Source: RFTU01 sp046094505
GTDB taxonomy: Bacteria; Pseudomonadota; Gammaproteobacteria; Burkholderiales; Burkholderiaceae_C
Reading direction: 5' to 3'
DNA: 40,070 nucleotides
NCBI GenBank assembly: GCA_046094505.1
Contig: JBJTHN010000084.1
Span: 1 to 40,070 of the forward strand
The notes beneath the pieces are model-generated. The model worked only from the letters and a program-made list of their open reading frames with translations, was not told the origin of the DNA and did not search any database. Position numbers and translations under genes: made by a program. How positions within the stretch are numbered: position 1 is the first letter of the stretch; each line of letters starts with the position of its first letter. Positions 31,708-40,070 of the stretch are shown here, piece by piece.

Positions 31708-33966
31708 ATGAACGACCAACGCCCCGACCAGGGCCCCCACGCCGCCGGCGCCCGCGAACCCGTGGCCGCCCAGCCCAGCGCCCTGGACCTGCGCATCCTG
31801 CGCGTGAATTTTTTGCGGGGTCCCAATATGTGGACCTACCGCTCGGTCTTGGAGGTTTGGCTGGATCTGGGTGAACTCGAGCAGTTCCCGACGAACACCC
31901 TTCCCGGCTTCACCGACCGTCTCTTGGCCATCCTGCCGGGTGTGGCGGACCACCATTGCGGCGTGGGCGAAAAGGGGGGCTTCCTGCAGCGGCTGCAGGG
32001 CGGCACCTGGATGGGCCATGTGCTGGAACACGTGGTGATCGAGGTGCTGAACCAGGCTGGCATGCCCACAGCCTTCGGCCAGACCCGCGAAACCTCGACC
32101 TCGGGCGTGTACCGCATGGTTTTTCGTGCCCGCGACGAACAAGTCGCGCGCCAGGCGCTGTCTGTGGGCCACGACATCGTGCGCGCGGCACTCCAGGGCC
32201 AGTCCTTTGAACTCAAGCCGGCCTTGGACGCGCTGCGCGAGAAGATCGACCAGGTCTACCTGGGCCCCAGCACGGCTCACATCGTGGCCTGCGCCACCGA
32301 CCGGGAGATTCCGCACATTCGGCTCAACCAGGGCAATCTGGTGCAGCTGGGCTACGGCGCCCGCCAGAAGCGCATTTGGACGGCTGAAACCGACCGCACC
32401 AGTGCCATCGCCGAGGGCATTGCCAGCGACAAGGACATGACCAAGGAGTTGCTGGCCGGCTGTGGCGTGCCTGTGCCGGAAGGCCGGCTGGTGGACGACC
32501 CTGAAGACGCCTGGAGCGTGGCGCAGCGCATGGGCTGTGCGGTGGTGGTCAAGCCCACCGATGCCAACCATGGGCGAGGCGTGACCTTGGACCTCAGCGG
32601 CGAGGCCGAGGTCAAGGCGGCCTTCGCCGTGGCCGATGCCGAGGGCAGCGGCGTGATGGTGGAACGCTACATCCCGGGTGAAGAGCACCGGGTGCTGATC
32701 GTGGCCGGGCAGGTGGCGGCCGCTGCCCGTGGCGAAACCGCTTGGATCACCGGTGACGGCGTTCACAGCGTGGAAGCCTTGATCGACCTGCAGATCAACA
32801 GCGACCCGCGCCGTGGCGACACCGAGGACCACCCCCTCAACCCCATCCTGGTTCGTCAGGAGGGTGAGGTGCAGATCACGATCCAGAAGCAAGGTCTTGA
32901 GATCACCTCGGTGCCCGAGGCTGGCCGGCGCGTGCTGGTCAGCCGGAAAGGCAATATGGCCAACGATTGCACCGACGCGGTCCACCCCGAAGTGGCCCAT
33001 GCCTGTGCGCTGGCCGCCCGCGTCGTGGGTTTGGACATCGCCGGCATCGACTTGGTGTGTCAAGACATCAGCCGCCCGCTGCAGGAGCAGGGTGGCGCGA
33101 TCGTGGAGGTCAATGCCGGCCCGGGCCTGCTGATGCACCTCAAGCCGGCCAGTGGCCAGCCGCGCGAAGTCGGGCGGGCCATCGTGGAGCATCTCTTCCC
33201 TGAAGGCCGATCCGGCCGCATTCCGGTGGTGGGGGTGACCGGCATGCAAGATACGTCGGTGATTGCGCGCCTGGTGGCCTGGATGCTGCAGATCTCGGGC
33301 CCCGTGGTGGGCTTGGCCTGCCGGGACGGCCTCTTTGTGGGCAACCGCCGGGTGGAGCGCGGCGATGCCCTGGGCTGGAAAGTCTCGCAGCGCCTGCTGG
33401 TGAACCGGAATGTCGAAGCGGCGGTTTTTGAGAGCAGCCCCGTGACCATCCTTGAAGAGGGCCTCGTGTACGACCGCTGCAACGTGGGCATCGTCACCGA
33501 TTGCGAGCCCTTCACGGGGGCCGTGCGCCACGACATCGCCACGCCGCAGCAGCGCTTCAAGGTGTCGCGTACCCAGGTGGATGTGGTGCGCTCTGACGGG
33601 GCCGCGGTGCTGCACGCCGCGCACGAGCAGGTTTTGGCCATGGCCGACCTGTGTGACGGTGAGGTCATCCTCTACGCTGAAGACGGCACGCTGCCGGCCC
33701 TGCGCCACCACGCCGACGCCGGCGGCCGTGTGGTGTACCTCGATGGCCGAACCGTGACCTTGTCACGAGGCGACCAGACCATCCCCGTGCTCAACATCGA
33801 CCGCGATCTGCGCGTCACGCCGCGTGAGGTAGCGCCAGCAGCCACCTTGGCTGCAGTGGCAGCGGCGTGGGCACTGGACCTCTCGCCTGAGCTCATCGTG
33901 GCCGGCCTGGAGACCTTTGAGCTGCGCCGGCCGGAGCTGCGCCCCGACCAGTCCGTGTTGGCCTGA
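31708..33966 (+). CDS. cphA2: CphA2-like cyanophycin synthetase with degenerate Mur-ligase domain
   Basis: Homologue of cyanophycin synthetase, 752 residues. The N-terminal domain (LRVNFLRGPNMWTYR) and the ATP-grasp domain look intact: VVVKPTDANHGRGV, MVERYIPGEEHRVL and the metal-binding IVEVNAGPG. The third, Mur-ligase-like domain is broken: the P-loop GxxGKT reads G512-M-Q-D515-T516-S517, so the essential Lys and second Gly are gone, and the protein ends where the true synthetase begins its last 115 residues or so. Cyanobacterial CphA2, which joins beta-Asp-Arg dipeptides with one ATP site, is reduced in the same domain. A similar dipeptide-polymerising or helper role is inferred. MNDQRP at 31708 is the chosen start; no Shine-Dalgarno seen. 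Confidence 0.88.
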   Translation: MNDQRPDQGPHAAGAREPVAAQPSALDLRILRVNFLRGPNMWTYRSVLEVWLDLGELEQFPTNTLPGFTDRLLAILPGVADHHCGVGEKGGFLQRLQGGTWMGHVLEHVVIEVLNQAGMPTAFGQTRETSTSGVYRMVFRARDEQVARQALSVGHDIVRAALQGQSFELKPALDALREKIDQVYLGPSTAHIVACATDREIPHIRLNQGNLVQLGYGARQKRIWTAETDRTSAIAEGIASDKDMTKELLAGCGVPVPEGRLVDDPEDAWSVAQRMGCAVVVKPTDANHGRGVTLDLSGEAEVKAAFAVADAEGSGVMVERYIPGEEHRVLIVAGQVAAAARGETAWITGDGVHSVEALIDLQINSDPRRGDTEDHPLNPILVRQEGEVQITIQKQGLEITSVPEAGRRVLVSRKGNMANDCTDAVHPEVAHACALAARVVGLDIAGIDLVCQDISRPLQEQGGAIVEVNAGPGLLMHLKPASGQPREVGRAIVEHLFPEGRSGRIPVVGVTGMQDTSVIARLVAWMLQISGPVVGLACRDGLFVGNRRVERGDALGWKVSQRLLVNRNVEAAVFESSPVTILEEGLVYDRCNVGIVTDCEPFTGAVRHDIATPQQRFKVSRTQVDVVRSDGAAVLHAAHEQVLAMADLCDGEVILYAEDGTLPALRHHADAGGRVVYLDGRTVTLSRGDQTIPVLNIDRDLRVTPREVAPAATLAAVAAAWALDLSPELIVAGLETFELRRPELRPDQSVLA

Positions 33967-34052
33967 AGGAACACCGGACCTCCCTCGACCCACCGCCAGC
34001 CCACGCGCTTGCGCCCCACCACTTTTCAAACATCCGAACCCCGACCGTTCCC

Positions 34053-36647
34053 ATGGACATGATCCGCACCCGGGCCCTGCGTGGCCCGAACCTCTGGAGC
34101 CGCCACACCGCCCTTGAGTTGGAGGTGCGCTGCACGCCCGAAGAGCGTTCGGTCGACGCGCGCAGCGGGTTCGAAGACCGCCTTCGTGCCTTGTGCCCCG
34201 GCCTGGGCTCTTTGCGCACCCCCACGCGGCGCGGCACCATCACCCTTGCACATGCCCTGGAGTCCACCCTGCTGGCCCTGCAGGCCGCTGCTGGTTGCCC
34301 CGTCACCTTCAGCCACACCGAAGGCACGGCCGAGGACGGGGTGTACCTGGTGGTGGTGGAGTACACGGAGGAGGCGGTGGCCCGCCGCGCCCTGGAGATG
34401 GTGGAGGCGATCCTGCAAGCCGCCTGGTCGCCCGACGAGGCCTGCGCACAAGCCGCCGACCTGGATGGTGTGGCCTGTGCCGCCGAGCTGCGCGAGCTGG
34501 ATGAAGACCTGCGCCTGGGCCCCAGCACGGGCGCCATCGTCTCGGCTGCCGTTTCACGCGGCGTGCCCTATCGGCGCTTGACCACCGGCAGCCTGGTGCA
34601 GTTCGGCTGGGGCCACAAGCAGCGGCGCATTCAGGCCGCCGAGGTCGACAACACGAGCGCCGTGGCCGAAGCCATCGCGCAGGACAAGGACCTCACCAAG
34701 AGCCTGTTGCAATCGGCAGCCGTGCCCGTGCCCATCGGTGCACCGGCGGCCAACCCCGATGAGGCCTGGGCCATTGCCGAGCGCATCGGCCTGCCGGTGG
34801 TGGTCAAGCCCCAGAATGGCAGCCAAGGCCGCGGCGTCACGGTCAACATCAGCAGCCGAGAGCAGCTCGATGCGGCCTTCGCCACGGCTGCAGCCATTGG
34901 CGGCGTACTGGTCGAAAAGTTCCTGCCGGGCAGCGACTTCCGGCTCTTGGTGGTGGGCGACCGACTGGTGGCCGCCGCCCGCCGCGACCCGCCGCATGTG
35001 ATTGGCGATGGCAAGCACACGGTGCGCCAATTGGTGGAGCTCGTGAACGCCGACCCCCGCCGCGGAACGGGCCACGCCACGTCCCTGACCAAGATCCGCT
35101 TTGACGACATTGCCAAGGCGCGCCTGGTGCAGCAAGACCTGACCCCCGAGTCGGTGCCCGAAAAAGGCCGCCGCGTGGTCTTGCGCAACAACGCCAACCT
35201 GTCCACGGGGGGCAGCGCCACCGACGTGACCGATGACGTGCACCCGGAGGTGGCCGCCCGTGCGGTCGACGCCGCGCGCATGGTGGGCTTGCACGTGTGC
35301 GGTGTGGACGTGGTCTGCGAAACCGTGCAGCGTCCCCTGGAAGACCAGGCCGGCGGCATTGTGGAGGTCAACGCAGCGCCGGGCCTGCGGATGCACCTCA
35401 ACCCCTCGTACGGCAAGGGGCGCGACATCGGCAACCCCATCGTCTCCGAGCTGTATGCCCCCGGTGAGGATGGCCGCATTCCATTGGTGGCCGTCACCGG
35501 CGTCAACGGCAAGACCACCACCACGCGCATGATCGCCCATGTGCTGGCAGCGCAGGGCCTGTGTGTGGGCATGACCAACACCGACGGGGTATACGTGGGC
35601 ACGCGGCAGACCGACAGCGGCGATTGCAGCGGCCCCAAGAGCGCGCGCAACGTGTTGTCGCACCCCCACGTGCAGGCCGCCGTGCTGGAATGCGCGCGTG
35701 GCGGCATCCTGCGTGAAGGTTTGGGCTTTGACCGTTGCTCGGTGGCCGTGGTCACCAATGTGGGCACCGGCGACCACCTGGGTTTGAACCACATCCACAC
35801 AGTGGAGGGCATTGCCCGGGTCAAGAAGGTGATCGTTCAGAACGTGGCACCCAGCGGCTATGCGGTGCTCAATGCGGCCGACCCCTTGGTGGCCGCCATG
35901 GGCGACGAGTGCCCCGGGCAGGTCATCTACTTTGCTCGCGACTCCCACCACCCCCGCATCGCCTCGCACCGCGGCCGCGGCCGTCGCGTGGTGTTCGTGG
36001 AAAAGGGTGAGTTGGTGGCCGTGGAGGGCAAGGTGCAGCACCGCTTGCCCCTGGCGGCCGTGCCCATCACACATGGCGGGGCCATTGGCTTCCAGGTGGA
36101 GAACACCCTGGCCACGGTGGCCGCCTGTTGGGGACTGAACATGCCCTGGGACGACATCGTCAAAGGCGTGTGCAGCTTCGTCAACGATGCCGACAACGCG
36201 CCTGGCCGCTTCAACATGATGAACTATCGGGGTGCCACCCTGGTGGCCGACTACGGCCACAACCCCGATGCCATCCATGCTCTGGTGCAGGCCTTCAAGG
36301 CCCTGCCCTTGGCCGAAGGCGGCAAGCGCTCCGTGGTGATCAGTGGCGCAGGCGACCGTCGGGACGAAGACCTGCGCGAGCAGACCCGCATCCTCGGTGC
36401 TTCATTCGACCATGTGATCCTGTACGAGGACCAATGCCAGCGCGGGCGTTCCGACTGGGAAGTGGTCAAGATCATGCGCCAGGGCCTGGAGGGCGCAGCC
36501 CGCACCGTCCACGTCGAGGAGATCCGCGGCGAATTCGTGGCCATCGACGCGGCCTTGTCGCTGCTCAAGGGCGGCGACCAGTGCCTGATCCTGGTGGACC
36601 AGGTGGAGCAGGCGGTGGCCTACCTCGAGGAGAAGTGCCGCGCCTGA
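34053..36647 (+). CDS. cphA: cyanophycin synthetase
   Basis: Enzyme polymerising aspartate and arginine into cyanophycin (a nitrogen, carbon and energy store forming cytoplasmic granules), 864 residues. Domains: N-terminal (RTRALRGPNLWSRHTALE); ATP-grasp adding Asp or Arg with VVVKPQNGSQGRGV and IVEVNAAPGLRMHL; Mur-ligase-like with an intact P-loop VTGVNGKTTTTR (K487), and its C-terminal lobe with NAPGRFN and DYGHNPDA. All catalytic elements look present, unlike the preceding paralogue. It lies 86 bases after that gene in the same orientation, probably one operon. No cyanophycinase is seen in the window. It ends 19 bases from the convergent malonyl-CoA synthetase. Confidence 0.94.
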   Translation: MDMIRTRALRGPNLWSRHTALELEVRCTPEERSVDARSGFEDRLRALCPGLGSLRTPTRRGTITLAHALESTLLALQAAAGCPVTFSHTEGTAEDGVYLVVVEYTEEAVARRALEMVEAILQAAWSPDEACAQAADLDGVACAAELRELDEDLRLGPSTGAIVSAAVSRGVPYRRLTTGSLVQFGWGHKQRRIQAAEVDNTSAVAEAIAQDKDLTKSLLQSAAVPVPIGAPAANPDEAWAIAERIGLPVVVKPQNGSQGRGVTVNISSREQLDAAFATAAAIGGVLVEKFLPGSDFRLLVVGDRLVAAARRDPPHVIGDGKHTVRQLVELVNADPRRGTGHATSLTKIRFDDIAKARLVQQDLTPESVPEKGRRVVLRNNANLSTGGSATDVTDDVHPEVAARAVDAARMVGLHVCGVDVVCETVQRPLEDQAGGIVEVNAAPGLRMHLNPSYGKGRDIGNPIVSELYAPGEDGRIPLVAVTGVNGKTTTTRMIAHVLAAQGLCVGMTNTDGVYVGTRQTDSGDCSGPKSARNVLSHPHVQAAVLECARGGILREGLGFDRCSVAVVTNVGTGDHLGLNHIHTVEGIARVKKVIVQNVAPSGYAVLNAADPLVAAMGDECPGQVIYFARDSHHPRIASHRGRGRRVVFVEKGELVAVEGKVQHRLPLAAVPITHGGAIGFQVENTLATVAACWGLNMPWDDIVKGVCSFVNDADNAPGRFNMMNYRGATLVADYGHNPDAIHALVQAFKALPLAEGGKRSVVISGAGDRRDEDLREQTRILGASFDHVILYEDQCQRGRSDWEVVKIMRQGLEGAARTVHVEEIRGEFVAIDAALSLLKGGDQCLILVDQVEQAVAYLEEKCRA

Positions 36648-36666
36648 GCGGCACGCCACGCCTGCG

Positions 36667-38214
36667 CTAGGCGAACAGCCCTTTGTGGGCCTCCCGCAGC
36701 AGGTTCTTCTGCACCTTGCCCATGGTGTTGCGCGGCAGTTCGCTTTGCACAAACACCCGCTTGGGCACCTTGAAGTTGGCAATCCGCGACTTGAGCGTGG
36801 AAATGATCGACGCCGGGTTCAGCGACGCACCAGCCTTGGGAACCACCACGGCCACCACGGCTTCGCCGAAGTCCGGGTGCGGCACACCCACCACCGCGCT
36901 TTCGGCCACGCCGCTCATGTCGTTGATCACGCCCTCGATCTCGGCCGGGTACACGTTGTAGCCGCCGCTGATGATCAGGTCCTTGCTGCGGCCCACGATC
37001 GTCACACGCCCCGAGACGTCCATCACCCCCACATCGCCGGTCTTGAACCAGCCATCTGCGGTGAACTCCTCTCGGGTCTTTTCCGGCATGCGCCAGTAGC
37101 CGCTGAACACGTTGGGCCCGCGCACCTCGATGCCGCCGATCTCGCCGCGGGGGCACTCCGCACCCTGGCCGTCGCGCACCCGCACGCCCACGCCCGGCAG
37201 CGCAAAGCCCACCGTTCCACCGATGCGATCACCGTCCTTCGCGCTGTACGGGTTGGAGGTCAGCATCACGGTCTCGCTCATGCCGTAGCGTTCCAGGATG
37301 GTGTGGCCGGTCCGTGCGTTCCAGGCCTGGAAGGTTTCGGTCAACAGGGGTGCAGAGCCACTGATGAACAGCCGCATCTTCGAGCACGCGGCCTCGGTCA
37401 GGGCCTTTTCACCCAACATGCGCACATACAGGGTGGGCACCCCCATGAAGACGGAGGCCTCCTGCAGCCGGGCGATGGTGGCCTTGGGATCAAAGCGCGA
37501 GAACCAGATCATCTTGGACCCGTTGATCAACGCGCCGTGCGAGGCCACGAAGAGACCGTGCACGTGAAAGATGGGCAGGGCGTGCACCAGAACATCGCCG
37601 GGTTTCCAGCCCCAATACCGCTGCAGCACCTGCGCGTTGCTCAACAGGTTTCCGTGTGTGAGCATGGCGCCTTTGCTGCGCCCCGTGGTGCCGCTGGTGT
37701 ACAGAATCGCGGCCAGGTCATCGGCACCGCGCGGCACCACGGCGTGTTCGTCCGCGTGAGACGCCGCCCGCTCCAGCAGGGTGCCGCCGCGGTCGTCGCC
37801 CAGCGTGAACACGTGCTTCGTGCCTTTGAGGAAGGCCACCTTGCTGATCCAGCCGAAGTTCTTCGGTGAGCACACCACCACGGCCGGTTCTGCATTGCCG
37901 ATGAAGTACTCGACTTCCGCAGCCTGGTAGGCGTTGTTCAGCGGCAGGTACACATGGCCTGCGCGCAGCACGGCCAAGTACAGGATCAGATTCTCAACGG
38001 ACTTGTCCACCTGCACCGCAATGCGTGATTGCGCGGGCAACTCCAGAAAGGCCAGGAGGTTGGCGATGCGTGCACTGGCGCGCTCGAGGTCGCCCCAGGT
38101 GTAGTGCAGCGGCACAAAATCCTGGCCGATGGGCGCATCGGCGGTTTCCACCGCGATGGCGCCCAGGTCGGCCGGAAAGCCCGCGCGCAGCCCGGCGTAC
38201 AGGTTGTGGCTCAT
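36667..38214 (-). CDS. matB: malonyl-CoA synthetase (MatB-like acyl-CoA ligase)
   Basis: AMP-forming acyl-CoA synthetase of 515 residues, best matching malonate-CoA ligase. Seen: the phosphate loop YTSGTTGRSKGAMLTH, the acyl-site motif ERYGMSETVMLTSNPY (MatB enzymes have a closely similar RYGMTET...SNPY), the hinge GWFKTGD, and the C-terminal catalytic Lys in NTMGKVQKNLL. It would make malonyl-CoA from malonate, or methylmalonyl-CoA from methylmalonate, with ATP. The start at MSHNLYAGL lies 1 base after the stop of the solute-binding-protein gene, so the two are coupled, suggesting that binding protein serves the same dicarboxylate. No malonyl-CoA decarboxylase gene is present in the window. 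Confidence 0.85.
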   Translation of the reverse strand: MSHNLYAGLRAGFPADLGAIAVETADAPIGQDFVPLHYTWGDLERASARIANLLAFLELPAQSRIAVQVDKSVENLILYLAVLRAGHVYLPLNNAYQAAEVEYFIGNAEPAVVVCSPKNFGWISKVAFLKGTKHVFTLGDDRGGTLLERAASHADEHAVVPRGADDLAAILYTSGTTGRSKGAMLTHGNLLSNAQVLQRYWGWKPGDVLVHALPIFHVHGLFVASHGALINGSKMIWFSRFDPKATIARLQEASVFMGVPTLYVRMLGEKALTEAACSKMRLFISGSAPLLTETFQAWNARTGHTILERYGMSETVMLTSNPYSAKDGDRIGGTVGFALPGVGVRVRDGQGAECPRGEIGGIEVRGPNVFSGYWRMPEKTREEFTADGWFKTGDVGVMDVSGRVTIVGRSKDLIISGGYNVYPAEIEGVINDMSGVAESAVVGVPHPDFGEAVVAVVVPKAGASLNPASIISTLKSRIANFKVPKRVFVQSELPRNTMGKVQKNLLREAHKGLFA

Positions 38215-38215
38215 C

Positions 38216-39199
38216 TCAGTCCAGTTTCGCGCCCGAGGCCTTGACCACCTCGGCCCACCGCTTGACTTCACCGGAGACGAAGCGGCTGAAAGCCTCGCCA
38301 TACAGGTTCGGCGTTTCGGTGCCCAGACCGGTCCAGGTGTTGCGCAGTTCGGCCGATTCCAAAGCCTTGCGCATCTCGGCCTGCATGGCGGCGATCACGT
38401 CGCCCGGCGTGCCCTTGGGGGCCCAGATGCCGTACCAGGTGGCCACTTGGTACTGCGGCATGCCGCCGTCCCTGGCGGAGGGCACATTCGGGAAGCCCGG
38501 AGCCGGCTTGTCGGAGGCCACGGCCAGGGCCTTGATACGCCCGCCCCGGATGTGGGCGGCACTGGAGCCCAAGCCGTCGAACATCACGTCCACTTGTCCG
38601 GCGATCAGGTCCTGCAGGGCAGGGCCTGCACCGCGGTAGGGAATGTGGGTGATGAAGGTCTTGCTTTGCAGCTTGAACAGCTCGCCGGCCAGGTGGTGCG
38701 AGGTGCCGTTGCCGGCCGATCCATAGTTCAGCTTGCCAGGGTTGGCGCGTGCGAATGCCAGGAATTCAGCCAGGGTGTTGGCCTGCACCTTGCTGGGGTT
38801 CACCACCACCACTTGGGGCACGCTGGACACCAGGCCCACCGGAATGAAGTCGGTCTCGATGTTGTAGTCGAGCTTGGGGTACATCGACGGCGCGATCGCG
38901 TGGTGCACCGCACCCATGAAGAAGGTGTAGCCGTCCGGGGCCGCGCGCGAGGCGATGCCAGCACCCAGGGTGCCACCCGCGCCGCCCTTGTTGTCGATGA
39001 GGAATTGCTTGCCGGAGTTCTTGGTCATGACGGCAAACAGCGGGCGAGCGAAGGCGTCGGTGCCGCCACCAGGCGGGAAGGGCACCACGATGGTCACCGG
39101 CTTGTTGGGCCAGGCTTGGGCCCAGAGGCTGGAGGCGGGAAGTGCAAGTGCCGCAGCGGCCAGGGCCGTCATCACGGTCCGTCGGTGGTTTGAACGCAC
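38216..39199 (-). CDS. Bug/TctC-family periplasmic solute-binding protein
   Basis: Periplasmic binding protein of the tripartite tricarboxylate transporter (Bug) family, 327 residues, greatly expanded in Burkholderiales. A signal peptide ends at ASSLWAQA; the mature protein begins WPNKPVTIVVPFPPGGGTD, the family hallmark, with NKGGAGGTLG and PDGYTF following. The substrate is probably a carboxylate; coupling to the MatB-like gene suggests malonate, which is inference. No TctA/TctB membrane genes lie nearby, common for Bug orphans. I start at GTG 39199 because AGGAG lies 6 bases upstream; the TTG at 39223 is less likely. Confidence 0.92.
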   Translation of the reverse strand: MRSNHRRTVMTALAAAALALPASSLWAQAWPNKPVTIVVPFPPGGGTDAFARPLFAVMTKNSGKQFLIDNKGGAGGTLGAGIASRAAPDGYTFFMGAVHHAIAPSMYPKLDYNIETDFIPVGLVSSVPQVVVVNPSKVQANTLAEFLAFARANPGKLNYGSAGNGTSHHLAGELFKLQSKTFITHIPYRGAGPALQDLIAGQVDVMFDGLGSSAAHIRGGRIKALAVASDKPAPGFPNVPSARDGGMPQYQVATWYGIWAPKGTPGDVIAAMQAEMRKALESAELRNTWTGLGTETPNLYGEAFSRFVSGEVKRWAEVVKASGAKLD

Positions 39200-39205
39200 G
39201 GTGTT

Positions 39206-39210
39206 CTCCT
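39206..39210 (-). promoter_or_regulatory. Shine-Dalgarno selecting the GTG start of the Bug gene
   Basis: AGGAG on the minus strand, 6 bases before GTG 39199. It places the start eight codons inside the longest open frame and gives a normal signal peptide. Confidence 0.75.
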
Positions 39211-39290
39211 GTTTGTGTTGCAAACGGCGGCATTGTGGAGGATCCGCAATGCCCCTTGCACAGGGTGTTCCACAAGGACCGGCCGCAGGC

Positions 39291-40070
39291 TCACGGGCCC
39301 GGGGGAGGGGGATCGCGCAAGCGCTCTTGCATCACCCGCCGAACCACGGCCAGAGCCGGGTGCTCTGTGCGTTGGGCCAGGGTCACCAGCCCGAAGCGGG
39401 CCGTGGCCGAAAGGGCCGGCTGCATACGCAGCTCCACCAGCTTCGGTGCTGCCTGCCGGATGGCCACCAGGACCGCGTCGGTGTGCTCCATCACCTCGAC
39501 CAGGCTCGAGATCTCTTCACAGCGCAGGGTCACACATTCGCTCGGGTTGGCCTGCGGCCCGTAACGCTCCACCATGATCCGTGCCACCTCGTCGCTCAGC
39601 GGCGTCGACGCCATCGGATAGGGCGCCAACTCCCGAAACGTCACCGCGCGGCCGCCGGCCATGCGCTTGGCCAGGGGGTGGCCACGGCGCACCATGAAGG
39701 CGCCTCGCATCTCGTGGTGAAACTCCGTCTGGAGGTCGCTGGCCGGGCGCAGGGAGCGCGAGTCCACCACCAGGGCGTCCAGGCGTCGCTCGCGCAGCGC
39801 CTGGACCAACAGCTCGGTGCCGCTTCTGGCGATGTCCAAGTGCAGTTGGGGGTGATTGCGGGCCATGGTCAGCAGCAGCGGCGCCATCAACATGGCCCCT
39901 GGGCCCGAGCCCAATCCGATGCGCAAGGCACCGGCCTCAGCGGAGGTGAATTCACGCCCCGTGCGCTGCAGTTCCTGGGCGTCCGACAAGAGCCGCCGTG
40001 CGCGGGGCAGCATGTCCCGCCCATACGGCGTCAACTCGATACGGCGACCCACACGGTCGAACAGCCGTGC
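39291..40070 (-). CDS. LysR-family transcriptional regulator, 5'-partial
   Basis: C-terminal 259 residues or so of a LysR regulator; the gene runs off the right edge, so the start and most of the helix-turn-helix are missing. The remaining end of the DNA-binding domain reads ARLFDRVGRRIELTPYG, then the linker helix (PRARRLLSDAQEL). The effector domain begins GALRIGLGSGPG and extends to the stop. It is on the same strand as, and 91 bases upstream of, the Bug and matB genes, so it is a likely regulator of that pair. Effector unknown; a dicarboxylate is a guess. Confidence 0.9.
   Translation of the reverse strand, partial: ARLFDRVGRRIELTPYGRDMLPRARRLLSDAQELQRTGREFTSAEAGALRIGLGSGPGAMLMAPLLLTMARNHPQLHLDIARSGTELLVQALRERRLDALVVDSRSLRPASDLQTEFHHEMRGAFMVRRGHPLAKRMAGGRAVTFRELAPYPMASTPLSDEVARIMVERYGPQANPSECVTLRCEEISSLVEVMEHTDAVLVAIRQAAPKLVELRMQPALSATARFGLVTLAQRTEHPALAVVRRVMQERLRDPPPPGP

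Overview
The window reads as chromosomal DNA of a GC-rich betaproteobacterium. Gene content and protein style point to Burkholderiales, probably Comamonadaceae (Hydrogenophaga/Acidovorax-like); this is inferred from family resemblance, as no rRNA marker is present. I see no tRNA, rRNA, insertion sequence, phage gene or CRISPR array. Almost all of it is tightly packed coding sequence on the plus strand.

Layout. 1-3423: a YgjP-type zinc protease, an amidohydrolase with an internal Tat-like signal, and a convergent metallo-beta-lactamase-fold hydrolase. 3424-23196: a large leucine/isovalerate degradation (liu) region. It starts with a MerR-family regulator (LiuR type) and comes in two blocks. 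Block 1 is liuA, carbonic anhydrase, aceK, thiolase, SDR, EamA transporter and acyl-CoA dehydrogenase. Block 2 is liuB, acyl-CoA dehydrogenase, liuC, bioB, liuD, ghrA, liuE, a DUF1289 protein and a 2-hydroxychromene-2-carboxylate isomerase-like protein. Three copies of one palindromic operator precede liuA, liuB and the regulator/metallo-hydrolase divergent pair; the liuA and liuB copies share 26 identical bases including a -10-like box. Between the blocks (11711-13677) lie three small genes unrelated to leucine: an unknown protein, a minimal prokaryotic phospholipase A2 and an exported unknown. Two perfect GC-rich inverted repeats bracket the phospholipase gene.

23197-28615: a two-subunit NAD-dependent formate dehydrogenase (fused NuoE-NuoF-like beta subunit, molybdo/tungsto-pterin alpha subunit) followed by an SDR. 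28738-36647: a cyanophycin locus. A DUF1854 gene and an ABC exporter with an N-terminal zinc ribbon run leftward; divergent from them are a short CphA2-like protein with a destroyed Mur-ligase P-loop and no C-terminal Mur domain, and a full cyanophycin synthetase. 36667-40070 (minus strand): a MatB-like malonyl-CoA synthetase, a Bug/TctC solute-binding protein and a LysR regulator cut by the window edge.

How it works together. LiuA, LiuB/D, LiuC and LiuE convert isovaleryl-CoA to acetyl-CoA and acetoacetate. The neighbours look chosen to support that flux: carbonic anhydrase can supply bicarbonate and BioB biotin for the carboxylase, the thiolase can cleave acetoacetyl-CoA, AceK sets the isocitrate branch point toward the glyoxylate bypass when acetyl-CoA is the carbon source, and GhrA reduces glyoxylate. 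That logic is inference from gene order. The least explained parts are the phospholipase cassette inside the liu region and the exporter/DUF1854 pair attached to the cyanophycin synthetases.
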